From the NCBI GenBank assembly GCA_030789695.1, contig CM061132.1, positions 147,258,597 through 147,322,596 on the forward strand: a stretch of DNA of 64,000 bases, in the 5' to 3' direction. The notes under the pieces were generated by a model. The model saw only the letters and a list, made by a program, of their open reading frames with translations. It did no database searches and was not told the DNA's origin. Numbering within the stretch: position 1 is the stretch's first letter; every line of letters begins with the position of its first letter. This DNA comes from Scilla litardierei (lineage: Eukaryota > Streptophyta > Magnoliopsida > Asparagales > Asparagaceae). The position numbers and the translations under genes are program-made. Of the stretch, positions 54,801 through 64,000 are shown one piece after another.

Positions 54801-55642
54801 GTATTCAGAAATTTTCCTACGCTAAAGACGAAATCTCTAAATTTGAATGCATAAGAATGGCTGGCTGAAATTTGCAATAAGAAATGAACCACCAAATCAT
54901 TTTGGTTCACGTAATTATCACTTAACAAACTACATTACTGAAATGGAATTTATTCATTTCTGAAAGTACTCCAATCCTATGTTCTTAATAGAAAAGTACT
55001 AAACTCCAATTTCCGACAAATTATGTTGCTAGGGTGTTAAATTTCCCATTAAATTTTTTAAAACAAAAGTGACTATATTGCTCTTAAATTACTAAATAAA
55101 TCTTATTACCCAACAAACAATGGATTAGTTAAAACAAATAAATAAATACAATGAATAGGCTAATTTGTGACAAACCTCAGCCTTGATCTTCCCCATGGCT
55201 GCTCATAAGCCCACCTGTACCGATCCAAAATCTCCTTCTCCGAGTAACTAACTCCATATTTCTCACCAATTTGCCTGTAAATCTGAAAGAAACCCAATCA
55301 ATCCGGTCAAACATTAATACCACAACACAACATCACAATTAAATTATTATAACAAAAAAAGAAAGATAACGGAACCCAAAATCAACATCAAAATACCCAG
55401 CTAACCTGTGCCATTGGCTGAGAGGGGACGACGAGGGTCCCGACGGCGTCGACGAGAACCGCCTTGTGCGTGATCTCACCGTACAGAGACCTCCGATACT
55501 GTTCATAATCTTTGACGACGGCGGCCGCCTCAGTGGAGTACAGCTTCCTCTTGATATCGCAGCAGCCGCTCGAGCTCGAGCTTGACCTCGAAAACAACAG
55601 CAGGGAAGCTCTCGCCAGCGAATCCTTGAAAACCCTAGCCAT
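51049..55642 (-). CDS. HAD-superfamily hydrolase (HDHD3-like), six exons, 283 aa
   Basis: Exons: 55642-55406, 55282-55176, 52427-52319, 52226-52065, 51401-51228 and 51111-51049; all introns are GT-AG and phases agree. HAD motifs: VDAVGTL with nucleophile Asp65, VVSNFD with Ser178, Lys210 in AEKPNP, and HVGDDRRNDVWGARDAG with Asp235, Asp236 and Asp240. The +2 Asp of motif I is Val67, so phosphatase activity is uncertain. The basic, Ser-rich N-terminus (MARVFKDSLARASLLLFSRS) could be an organelle-targeting peptide. The product ends ...VAQRIGVRVGEVDKQMPSSY. This is the only intact host gene here; intron 2 (2,748 bp) is long. The substrate is unknown. Confidence 0.9.
51822..51857. repeat. (AC)n microsatellite in an intron of the HAD gene
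   Basis: About 18 AC units in the intron between exons 4 and 5. Confidence 0.95.
53799..53918. repeat. Two exact-period 60-bp tandem units in HAD intron 2
   Basis: 53799-53858 and 53859-53918 both read 'ggactcaaaRgaatatcgg...' with about one difference. Confidence 0.9.
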
Positions 55643-55974
55643 CTTCTCTGTCGATATCGCTGTTGCGGGTTCTGATATTTGAGTGGCGTTGGATTCTTGA
55701 TCTTTCTTCTTCTTCTTTCATTACAAGAAGAAGGAGACGGAGAATGGAAAGGTGTTCGTTTTGTTTCTTGTTTTGTTATTCTTTTTTTGAGAAAGGAGAG
55801 AGAGACGGCGTCGGAGATTTGTTGCTTGTCATTATAAAAAGGGGGAGTGGAATTGCTATGCGAACAGACATTTTGTTCAGTTCACGTACACTGAATTTAT
55901 TTAAAATGTCAATCATATCCTTTTTTTTCAACTCCAAAATGCCCTCAAATTTTCTCTCGTGCACGTAACTCATC

Positions 55975-56635
55975 ACCATCTCCTCCCTTGTCCGCCCCCT
56001 CATCCGCCACTTCCCTAGCCGCCCTCCACCCCTCTGACGCCCCCCATCGTTTGCTCCCCTACCCAGCCCACTCGAACGCCTCCCCAGCCCTGCCCCTGAT
56101 CCCAATCCTCCTCCCCTCCGCCTCCGCGTCCCAAGCCAACTTGTCTCGTTTGTCGCCTCCCCAGCCCCTCCCACGCCTCCTCCGGACCCCCCCTCGTCCG
56201 CTCCTTGCCCCTAGCCCTCCTCCCATTGTTGGACCGCCCCATACCCGTACCTGCTCTCCTAGTCTCCCTACCCCTCCTCGCCAGCTCCCTTGTCTGTCAC
56301 CCCTACCGCTTCCTTTGTCTGTCGCCCTCGCATCCTCTCCCCATCACCATCCCCATCCCCCGCTGCCCCGCCTCATCCCCTCATCTGTTGCCACCCTCAC
56401 CCACTCCCATTGTTTACTGTCCCTCCCCACTTGCTTCCCCCGTCCCCACCTCCTCCTAGCTCCATCCCCTCATCTTCCGCCACCCCTCCCCCGCTCCCCC
56501 GCCTCCTCCCAGCTCCATCCCCTCATCTTCCGCCACCCCTCTCCCGCTTCCACGCCTCCTCCCAGCTTCATCCCTTCGTCCGCCGACGCCATGCACTCCT
56601 CTACCTCTCCCCTCCTCCGCTGGATGGATGGATGA
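55975..56635. repeat. C-rich, low-complexity tract
   Basis: About 650 bp of CCCC/CTC/CAC text with repeated phrases such as 'agctccatcccctcatcttc'. Long open frames on both strands arise from composition and are not supported as genes. Confidence 0.75.
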
Positions 56636-56709
56636 AGTGAAATGTGCACATATACCTAAGGGCTTTTTAAGAAATTGGATATGTGTGCAGCGTAGAAATA
56701 TTAATTTGG

Positions 56710-56882
56710 ACAATGCTAAATACATCGCACTGAGTGCGGTGTATGGAGTTTTTTTGCATTTTTAGGCAAATATGTCACATCATCTGTCAAATCATGACAG
56801 GTGATGTGACATATTTGCCTAAAAATGCAAAAAAAAAAAGAAAGCCCATACATCGCACTGAGTACACAGTATTTAGCAATGT
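56710..56882. mobile_element. Foldback MITE, 173 bp
   Basis: The ends ACAATGCTAAATAC and inverted ACATTGCTAAATAC differ by one base. The inner arms beginning TGCATTTTTAGGCAAATATG are almost perfectly complementary for about 35 bp around a short loop. No coding. Confidence 0.8.
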
Positions 56883-57567
56883 ACTATCAATTTTCAAAAT
56901 TTTCACGTCTGTGCGTAACGTGGGTTTGTGAAGTGAGCAAAAAGGTATGTTCGTATAGCAATTCCCGAGAGGTATCTTCTGAAGGATGGTCACTGAAACC
57001 GTGTCCATCGAAATTGAGAAGAAAATAGATTATTACATGCTGATAAATATTTTGCGTACGTTCGAAAAACAGAATCGGATAAGGATGTCAAGACTTTTAT
57101 GTTCTATTAATGGATATTACAGATATGAATTAATTAATTATGTTATAATGTCTTTTTAAAGCAAAAGGTCAAAAAATGGGGGAAAAAAAAAGAATGTTTA
57201 GTCTTTGAAAAACGCAAAAAAAGAAAGAGAGGATAATCTAAAGAGAACATAGGAAAGATATCCTCATAATTAATTTTACTTTTTAAAGTGTCGAAGTTAA
57301 TTAGCACCATACAAATCCTAAAGAAAGTGGTATTAACAACAGTAGACAAAAAAGATTCATGGCTCCCATGCTTCGGCAAGAGAGATTCAAGGGTCCCCTC
57401 CAATCAACAACATCCCTGTCGAGGTGAAGAATTCAAACAGGATATTAGAAATTTCTATCTGGCTTCAATATATGTGGCAGAGATGATCTCTCTTTGCATG
57501 TCTCTGTGTTTTCTAATGGTTTGGACACAGCTCAGAGGCCTGCCACTAAAAGTATGTGATCCACAGG

Positions 57568-57775
57568 ATCAGCTCCATAATTTCTATGACCCTTTCAATG
57601 CTGATCCATAAAATTATGTGGCATGCAGCAAGCTGGAGGTCAAGAAGCCGGCAACTCACACAGGATCAACTCCATAATATCTATGATTATATTGAGTCCA
57701 CTGTGACCCTTTCAATTTTGATCCATGAAATTATGTGGCATGCAGCAAGCTGAGGGTCGAGAAGCCAGCAATGTA
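57568..57775. repeat. Two ~95-110-bp direct repeats
   Basis: Both units contain 'aattatgtggcatgcagcaa' and 'gaccctttcaat'; the second has an extra insert 'gattatattgagtccactgt'. Surrounding 56970-58090 shows no supported gene. Confidence 0.75.
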
Positions 57776-58613
57776 TGAAAGCGAGCTTGAAGACCCATCT
57801 GTGTGACAGTGTGTGAAGACTCACAGTCAGTTCCAGCTTTTCTTCTGTTAATTTATCAACTGCTTTCTTAACTTTGCCAACTTTTGAGAAATAGAAGAAA
57901 TGAAAAGAATAACAGAAGTGACGTAGGAATCCAAAACTTTTCTGTTGGTTTGTTGGAGTCGAGTGATGTGTCTGCTTCAATCATCTTAACAACACTGGCT
58001 GCTGACCCCTAGCACAGACAAAGTGGTTTCATTGCTGAATGTGTCCTTTTTGTTGTTTTAACATTGGACAGACCTGGTATAGATATATATATACTAGTCA
58101 TAACCCGTGCTTGCAGGCATGGTTCATTTAAGATTTTCACCCGTGAAATATTTGTTCCCAAAATTATTTACACAGTCAAATTTGTGCGAAACAACAAAGT
58201 CGGCGTAGAACAATAAATTCGACGAGGGCGCCCTTGAGTCGGAACAACAAAATTTAGAGGGCATCTTCGACGCGGGTGCCTTCGGCGCGAAGGTGGAAGT
58301 GCATAAGGGGGTGTGTGTGTATGGTGTGTGGGTAAAAAGTGAAATGAGAGGGGTTTTAGCAAAAAGGGGAAATATGTGGTATTCTGCGCAAAGTAATGAT
58401 TATGGGGGGTTTGAAAACAAAAGGAAAAAAGTGTTGGATTTTCCAAACACTCATCTCAACCCTTCTTTTACCAAGATTAAATCCTAGCCATTCTTCTATC
58501 AACCTCTTTATACAGCAACATGACATCAGCTTATCCCAGTCAGCCCTAGAATTCAAAAACCTTTGTGTTTTAATATATAGATATATATCCTAGCAAATAA
58601 CCCGTGTACACGT

Positions 58614-59271
58614 AGGAGTGGCAAAATGAGCCCGACCTGACCCAACCCGACCCCGGCATACTTAACCGGGTATGGGTAGGAGCCAATCCGGGTCAAGTAG
58701 GAAACGGGTTGACTCAACCCGACCCAGATAAAATCCGGGTCGGATATGGGTTTGGCATGCCAATACAGATGACCCGAATTCGACCCGGTTTACTTTCTTT
58801 ATATATATAAAAATTTATATAATAACTTCAATACACAGTGTTGCAAGGGGAGTTGTGCTTATACGATTTGAATTGTTGTCCACTTCTTTAAGAGGTCTTG
58901 CATTCAATTCCCTTTACATACAACTTTTTAGTTAATTTTATTACTTTTGTTAATAAAATGGTAACGTTAATTATACTTCCATACTGTCATTAGTACAGTT
59001 TAAATGACGAGCTACTGGAAATTATGCAACACTTAATAAATTGCTGGTGGCTCTTAATAAATAGCCGGATATCGAAAAAGGAGCAGTAGTGTATAAGTCA
59101 AATCTTAACTCGACGGGTTAACCCGAACCCGACCCGGAAATTTTCCGGGTCACCCGAACCCGAACCGGATTCAATCCGTGTCGGGTTAGGGTTTACCCAT
59201 ATCCGGGTCGGGTCAAATCTGACCCGACCCGAACCCGAACCCGAACCCATCCGACCCATTTGCCACCCCTA
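58614..59271. mobile_element. hAT-type MITE (658 bp) with GGGTCGGGTT-rich ends
   Basis: Ends TAGGAGTGGCAAAATG and inverted TAGGGGTGGCAAATGG; 8-bp TSD TGTACACG at 58606-58613 and 59272-59279. Subterminal parts carry many 'CCCGACCCG' and 'CCCGAACC' units in inverted orientation. No transposase. Confidence 0.9.
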
Positions 59272-59479
59272 TGTACACGTGCACGTGGACTGGAAAAAAA
59301 TGGTCGGAAGGGAGGGGGAAGAATAAAAAGTGTCGGTGTGTGGGGGGAGAGTCCAGGGGCAAAAATGCAAAAACAGGGGTTGTATGTTATCCCTCAAAAT
59401 CTCATCTCTTATCCAATTTCTCTTGTCCAAATTCTCTTATCCAATTTTTCTTGATAACATCACTCTTTTGTATAATAGA

Positions 59480-59954
59480 TATATTTGTGTATGCATTTAG
59501 GCGTGTGGACGCACCCATATTGCATTAGTTATCACAAATTTATTACTGAACATGAATTAAGCGTCTAATTGCAATGATCAAATATGTTTTATGGTCCTTT
59601 CATTTAATAATAAGTGTGTGGACTTATTTGCAAATGTGGAATTTCTGGGGTAATTGCTAATCTATAATGTTCTAATTAGTAGAAACCCGATTTTATAAAT
59701 AAAGGGGTATGGTCACTGGTTGTAGTATGTAATCTTTTACTTATTCTCATTTAGAAAACCGTAGTAATAAAAATTGAGAGAAGAAAGTCACATCTCCCTC
59801 TCTATGTATACGTACGGAAAACTAGAAGATCAAGACCCAGATTTCTCTTATTTATCACGGATTCTGGTAATGTTCCGCACTTAATTCTTCTCAAACAATC
59901 TCTAGGCAAGGCTTTTTCATGAAATTCAAAGTTTTTTCAATTGGTATCAAAGCC
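59480..59954 (+). mobile_element. Copia LTR remnant with primer-binding site
   Basis: An LTR-like end ...TTTTTTCA at 59939 is followed by TTGGTATCAAAGCC (59941-59954), an initiator-Met-type primer site. A TATA-like 'tttataaataaagggg' is at 59693. The LTR start is not fixed; no coding follows. Confidence 0.55.
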
Positions 59955-60209
59955 TCCTTGTTCTAGAATTGTTTTGATTTCATTCTCCGATGATTGCATG
60001 ATCAATCTATGATGATTTTTGAAATAAGTATGCCTGAATCCGTGTAAAAACTATGAAATTTTGGGTCTGAATTCATTATATATAAAAACTATGTTTTTTG
60101 GGGTGGCTTGCCTTTGCCCGTTTCTTCTCAGTGTTCTCGCATCGCAGAGGCCAAGCTCAGCGGCCTGGGCCTGGATTAGAATTGTGATTGGATTAGAATA
60201 TGTCCCATC

Positions 60210-60664
60210 TGATGTAGATTTTTGATTGGATTAAAATTCCGTTAGAGTCGGAGTTCTTATCAAATGGGAATCCCTCTTCTATTAGAACACACACCCATTG
60301 TACCATATGGCTATATATAGGGTATTTAGGTGAGGGTTTCATAGGAGGAACATATTGAGAGAACTTTGGGCCTTCTTTGTAGACAGCCAACTTTGAGAGA
60401 TTATGTTGGGAGCTTTTGGAAAGATCTTGAGTGCTTCTTTTTCGTTGGAACAGAGAAGATTTGTATTTGTTCTCTCCTTTCGTAATAAAGCTCATTGGTG
60501 TTTCATTGTCAGGCCGACAGTTTAAAGTTACGATCTTCATAGAGCTCTATTTGATTGTTGCTTATCTTCATCTCTGATTGTCCGACGGTCCTAGTCTTCT
60601 GCTGACGCACACCATATATAATATGTGCTACCTATGTTACATACACATTGGTGATGACTCATCA
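60210..60664 (+). mobile_element. Second copia-type LTR remnant
   Basis: It starts TGATGTAGATT and ends ...GACTCATCA, has TATATATAGGG near 60310 and an AATAAA near 60484. It is followed by TGGTATCATCTTTGG (60667), close to a primer-binding site. No intact gag follows. Confidence 0.5.
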
Positions 60665-60974
60665 CGTGGTATCATCTTTGGTCAAGAGGGAGATGGAGAT
60701 TATTAGCCTTCAAGCTACATCAACTGGGAGACAACAACACGCAAAGACATGTTTCATTTCAAGGAAGTTAGGTTCAATTTATGCAATAAAGTACACGAGA
60801 CCAATGGGTTTAAAACAATCATTCAATAAATTTTCTTTTATCTATTATCTATTATACAATTGAGGGATGTTTTTGAATTGGTTCACCGACTAGGAGAAAA
60901 TGGTGGATAGAAAGAAGGCTAAGATTGAACTTGAGGAATCAATGGATAAGAATGAGAGTTTGTGAAAATCTTGA

Positions 60975-61180
60975 AGGGAACTAAAGCAGTGAGGAACTAA
61001 AATTTTGGAAACTAAATTCACTAGGGTTAACTAAATTTTGAGAGGTACTAAATTTTTTGGAAGAACTAAATAACATTTGGTGGAACTAAATAACAATATG
61101 GGGAACTAAATTCTCTTGGGGAACTAAATTTCGGGGACTAAAATTTTTTTGGGGAACTAAATAACTTTTGGGGACTAAAT
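60975..61180. repeat. Degenerate 'GGGGAACTAAAT' repeats
   Basis: About ten units of (G)GGAACTAAAT(T) of uneven length end at the LTR of the next copia element. Confidence 0.75.
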
Positions 61181-61185
61181 ATTAT

Positions 61186-61356
61186 TGTTGGAATAAAATT
61201 AGAGTATTGTTATGAATCAACTACTGGGGGAGGAGCCTCCAGCTCTTTATTTATAGGCAATAGGGGAGAATACAAATATGTGCTACAATGATATGGGCCT
61301 ATCTCTAGGATAGCCCAGAATCTCAACTAACTACGGTAAAATAACCGTTCATAACA
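61186..61356 (-). mobile_element. 3' LTR of the terminal copia element (171 bp)
   Basis: Ends TGTTGG...AACA; the adjacent 5 bp ATTAT (61181-61185) is the expected TSD position but its partner is outside the window. Confidence 0.7.
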
Positions 61357-61570
61357 CTCCCCCTTATCCAGCCATAGGTGTGGACTCTGCTCGTGAATAC
61401 TTCAGGATTCTGAGCATAGGAGAGTCTCACATGGGGTGGATACTTCAGGATCCTGAGTTGGTGAGATTTGCCTCGTTAAAACCTTTAGCTATGGAAAACC
61501 CAGTGGGAAAAACCATAGTTAAGGAAAAAGAGTACAAACTCTACCTAACTCCCCTGATCTGTACAAGCTC

Positions 61571-63140
61571 TCAAGCTTTCAGATCTCTTAGCCGTCTCAT
61601 CCCAATCCTATGTACAAGCTTCCTAAAAGTGGTAGTAGGAAGGGCTTTAGTGAACAAGTCTGCCAAATTGTCACATGATTGCACTTGTCTGATGTCGATC
61701 TTGCCATCTCTCTGTAGCTCGTGTGTCCAGAAGAACTTTGGTGAAATGTGCATTGTTCTGTCGCCTTTGATGAAGCCACCTCGTAGCTGAGCTATGCAAG
61801 CAACATTGTCCTCGAACATTGTAGTAGGTTCAAGATCTCCAGTCTTCAGTCCGGTCGTAGACATGATGTGGTGGACAACTGAGCGTAGCCATACGCATTC
61901 TCTACTCGCTTCATGGATGGCAATGATCTTTGAGTGATTGGATGAGGTTGCCGTCAAGGTTTGCTTGATGGATATCCAGGAAATGGCTGTCCCTCCGTAG
62001 GTAAACACGTACCCAGTCTGTGACTTTGCGTTGTGGGGATCAGACAAGTAACCTGCATAAGCATAACCAGCAATTGTAGAGAATATTCCATTTTTGTAGA
62101 AGAGTCCCAAATCTGTAGACCCTTGGAGGTAGCGCAGAAGGTGCTTAACCCCGGTCCAGTGGCGCTGTGTGGGCGTTGCGCTGTATCTGGCTAGCAAATT
62201 TAATGTGAACGCTATATCGGGACGCGTGCAGTTTGCCAGATATAAGAGTGCTCCTATGGCACTTAGATAAGGGACTTCTGGACCAACTATATCATTCCCC
62301 TCTTCCAGCGGCCGGAAGGGGTCTTTATGTGCATCCAGAGATCGTACCACCATAAGTGTTCTTAGTGTATGGAATTGGTCCATATGGAATCTTTGCAACA
62401 TTTTCTTCTTGTATGTGGTTTGATGTAATAGGATTCCATCTTTTAGATGTTCATTCTGTAAGCCAAGGCAGAATTTCGTTTTGCCTAGGTCTTTCATTTC
62501 AAATTCTTTTGTTAGGCTTACAGATATCTCGGCGATCTCTTCAGGAGATCCAATGAGATTTAAATCGTCTACGTAGACAGCAATTATTACGAATCCTTTT
62601 TCCTTTGTTCATATAAAGATACAAGGACAGACTTCATTGTTGTTGAATCCTTGTTTGACAAGGAATTCACCGAGTCTGTTATACCACATCCTTCCTGATT
62701 GTTTAAGACCATACAATGATCTTTGCAGCTTAACAGAGTAGACGTCCCGAGGTCTATCTTTTATTTCAGTCGGCATAGAGAAGCCATCAGGAAGTTTCAT
62801 GTATATCTCATTGTCGAGATTGCCGTATAGATATGCAGTCACAACATCCATTAGATGCATATCTAGGCCTTCCTTTGCTGTTAAGCTTATCAGGAATCTG
62901 AAAGTGATCGCATCCATGACCGGGGAGTATGTTTCGTCATAGTCAATACCCGGTCTTTGTGAGAATCCTTGTGCTACAAGTCTAGCTTTGTAGCGTGCGA
63001 TCTCATTATTTTCGTTTCTTTTTCTTACGAATACCCACTTGTATCCCACAGGTTTGACACCAGTAGGTATCTGGACTATTGGCCCAAAGACTTTACGTTT
63101 CTGAAGCGAGTCCAGCCGGCTTCTATTGCCTGATTCCACT
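61571..63140 (-). pseudogene. Copia reverse transcriptase and RNase H, one nonsense codon
   Basis: RT reads KPVGYKWVFVRKRNENNEIA, VAQGFSQRPGIDYDETYSPV and VYSVKLQRSLYGLKQSGRMW. An in-frame TGA at 62609-62611 comes after CPCIFI, then the catalytic YVDD block (VIIAVYVDDLNLIG) follows in the same frame. RNase H has GYAYAGYLSDPHNAKSQTGY, where Tyr replaces the Asp usual in GYADAG. The frame ends LADLFTKALP...RRLRDLKA-stop. It is near-intact but probably inactive. Confidence 0.85.
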
Positions 63141-64000
63141 TTGGCCAGTCATTTCTACGTTTACATTCAGCAACGGAATGTGGATCATGATCATCGTCGC
63201 TTCCGGCGACGTGAATAGCAATGTGAAATGCGAAGTCATCGTCGACGACTGTACTCTTTCTATCCAATAACGCCCCTATACATACGTAATTTAATGATAT
63301 TTCAGTTTCTCCCGGCAGTTCCTCTGCAGTGGATTCTGGGAGGGGAGAGTGTATGGACACGAGCTCGTTTCTCTGTGGGGGTATTGTCCCAAGGTCTCCA
63401 GATATTTTTCTTTTTCTTGGATTTTTATCCTTGGAGCCTGGTGGTCTGCCTCTTTTCTGTTGAGATGCAGCCACTTCTGCTGCTGGTGGATTGATCCATC
63501 CTTTGGGATGTCAATCATAGCTGGAGTATTTACAGCAGGGATGCGTGATCTGACAATCTTCTGGTTGTCAGTAAACGAATCCGGTAATATATGAACTGTG
63601 TTCTGGATGTGTAAGATCTTCAGGATCTCATCATAACATTGTTTTGTTACCGGATCGTAGTGGGTCAAACTTTTTGTATCCCACGTTAACATTTGCTTCG
63701 CGCTAGACTTTTCAATGTCTAGGCCCATTTTGGGGAAATATGTCTCATTAAAGTCACAGTCTTCAAGACGTGCCTTAAAAGCGTCCCCCGTTTGGGTTCT
63801 AGGTATCTTATAATGGAGGGTGAGTCAAACCCTATATAAATACCTAGGCGACGTTGAGGGTCCATCTTGGTCCTCTAGGATGGTGCAATGGGAATATAAA
63901 CTGCGCAGCTAAAGATTCTCAAGTGAGAAATGTTCGGCGGCGTTCCATATGCAAGTTGCATTGGAGAGTGACGCTGACCTCCCGAGGGTCTTATTCTTAT
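63140..64000 (-). pseudogene. Copia integrase C-terminal region, frameshifted
   Basis: Fragments in different frames: LQLAYGTPPNISHLRIFSCA, MDPQRRLGIYIGFDSPSII, KARLEDCDFNETYFPKMGLD and, after a frameshift near 63450, GRPPGSKDKNPRKRK and ETEISLNYVCIGALLDRKS. These are the usual copia sequences between the integrase core and RT. Another frame change near 63110 separates it from RT. Confidence 0.75.

Larger units (their letters stand above)
55849..56965. mobile_element. TIR element with C-rich core (1.1 kb), upstream of the HAD gene
   Basis: Ends GGAATTGCTATGCGAACAGA (55849) and, inverted, GGAATTGCTATACGAACATA (56965). The repeats resemble the MULE end at 49755-49824. The interior is a C-rich, G-poor tract (55975-56635) plus a nested foldback MITE. 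No TSD was recognised and no transposase is present. It starts about 205 bp upstream of the HAD start codon. Confidence 0.55.
61186..64000 (-). mobile_element. Ty1/copia element, 3' part, running off the window
   Basis: A short LTR (61186-61356, TGTTGGAATA...TTCATAACA) with a TATA-like box near 61245 is preceded in sense by the polypurine tract GGATAAGGGGGAG. Upstream in sense lie RNase H, RT and integrase remnants. The 5' LTR and gag are beyond 64000. Confidence 0.85.

Noticed and set aside
55828..55842. TATAAAAAG as a bidirectional promoter of the HAD gene
   Set aside because: It points away from the gene and no downstream plus-strand gene exists.
55988..56635. A 215-codon open frame on the plus strand
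   Set aside because: It is almost wholly Pro/Ser/Leu/His from a C-rich tract; frames on both strands are open for compositional reasons and no domain is visible.
57687..57980. Minus-strand 97-codon frame with a Lys/Glu-rich stretch
   Set aside because: The stretch VGKVKKAVDKLTEEKLELTV is suggestive of coding, but no family, start or exon context could be supported.
58085..58605. Possible Helitron ends (ATAACCCGTG at 58098 and 58599)
   Set aside because: The two phrases are in the same orientation and no convincing TC start, CTRR end or terminal hairpin could be fixed.
58614..59271. Telomere-like CCCGAACCC repeats
   Set aside because: They are subterminal repeats of a hAT MITE with an exact TSD, not TTTAGGG-type telomeric DNA.

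Overview
This is a nuclear window from a flowering plant, probably a eudicot. It is built almost entirely of nested transposable elements. The evidence is intron-split plant coding sequence, Ty3/gypsy and Ty1/copia LTR retrotransposons with exact target-site duplications (TSDs), a Mutator-like element (MULE) with an OTU domain, and hAT, Harbinger and MITE remnants. Only one convincing host gene is present: a six-exon HAD-superfamily hydrolase on the minus strand (51049-55642).

Layout. 1-3050 is the 3' internal part of a non-autonomous Athila/Tat-like element (A) whose 3' LTR is 3051-4868. A sits inside the 5' LTR of a coding-depleted chromovirus-like element G (5' LTR tail 4869-6405, internal 6406-7939, 3' LTR 7940-9157 plus 22994-24979). 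G's 3' LTR is split by a solo Athila-like LTR B (9158-10600 plus 22478-22988, TSD CCGAG). B is split by a full-length minus-strand chromovirus I (10601-22472, TSD GAGCC). I's sense-5' LTR carries a 1,055-bp hAT element (TSD AATACAAT). The nesting order is therefore G, then B, then I, then hAT.

24980-26150 is LTR-like and contains a run of near-perfect hairpins. 26940-27725 is a Harbinger transposase pseudogene. 27830-49824 is a MULE district: transposase/OTU copy A (28690-31134), a truncated OTU copy B (34609-42390), subterminal repeat arrays and a broken GRF zinc-finger gene. It is invaded by a Tekay-type LTR D, a copia LTR E, a gag-only copia element F (35309-42016, TSD CATGC) and a solo chromovirus LTR H (44397-47705, TSD CTTTG). 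After the HAD gene come a TIR element with a C-rich core and a nested foldback MITE, a 658-bp hAT MITE (TSD TGTACACG), two copia LTR remnants and a minus-strand copia pol running off the window end.

Most interesting signals. (1) Three LTR families (A, E and F) carry, in the predicted transcribed leader, arrays of hairpins with an invariant loop and stems that change in a complementary way. In F the mismatches are C/A on the plus strand, which become G-U pairs in the minus-strand transcript, so the structure looks selected in sense RNA. (2) Clusters of short palindromes lie upstream of the TATA box in LTRs A, E and F. Related clusters occur in B, D and near 25.2 kb. (3) Chromovirus I carries two intron-like interruptions, 92 bp at gag-protease and 66 bp inside integrase; removing both gives one continuous polyprotein frame apart from two nonsense codons. 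(4) Chromovirus-type LTRs repeatedly show a short acidic reading frame just after an intron-acceptor-like sequence, about 340-600 nt before the LTR end. All functional readings of these four signals are inference.
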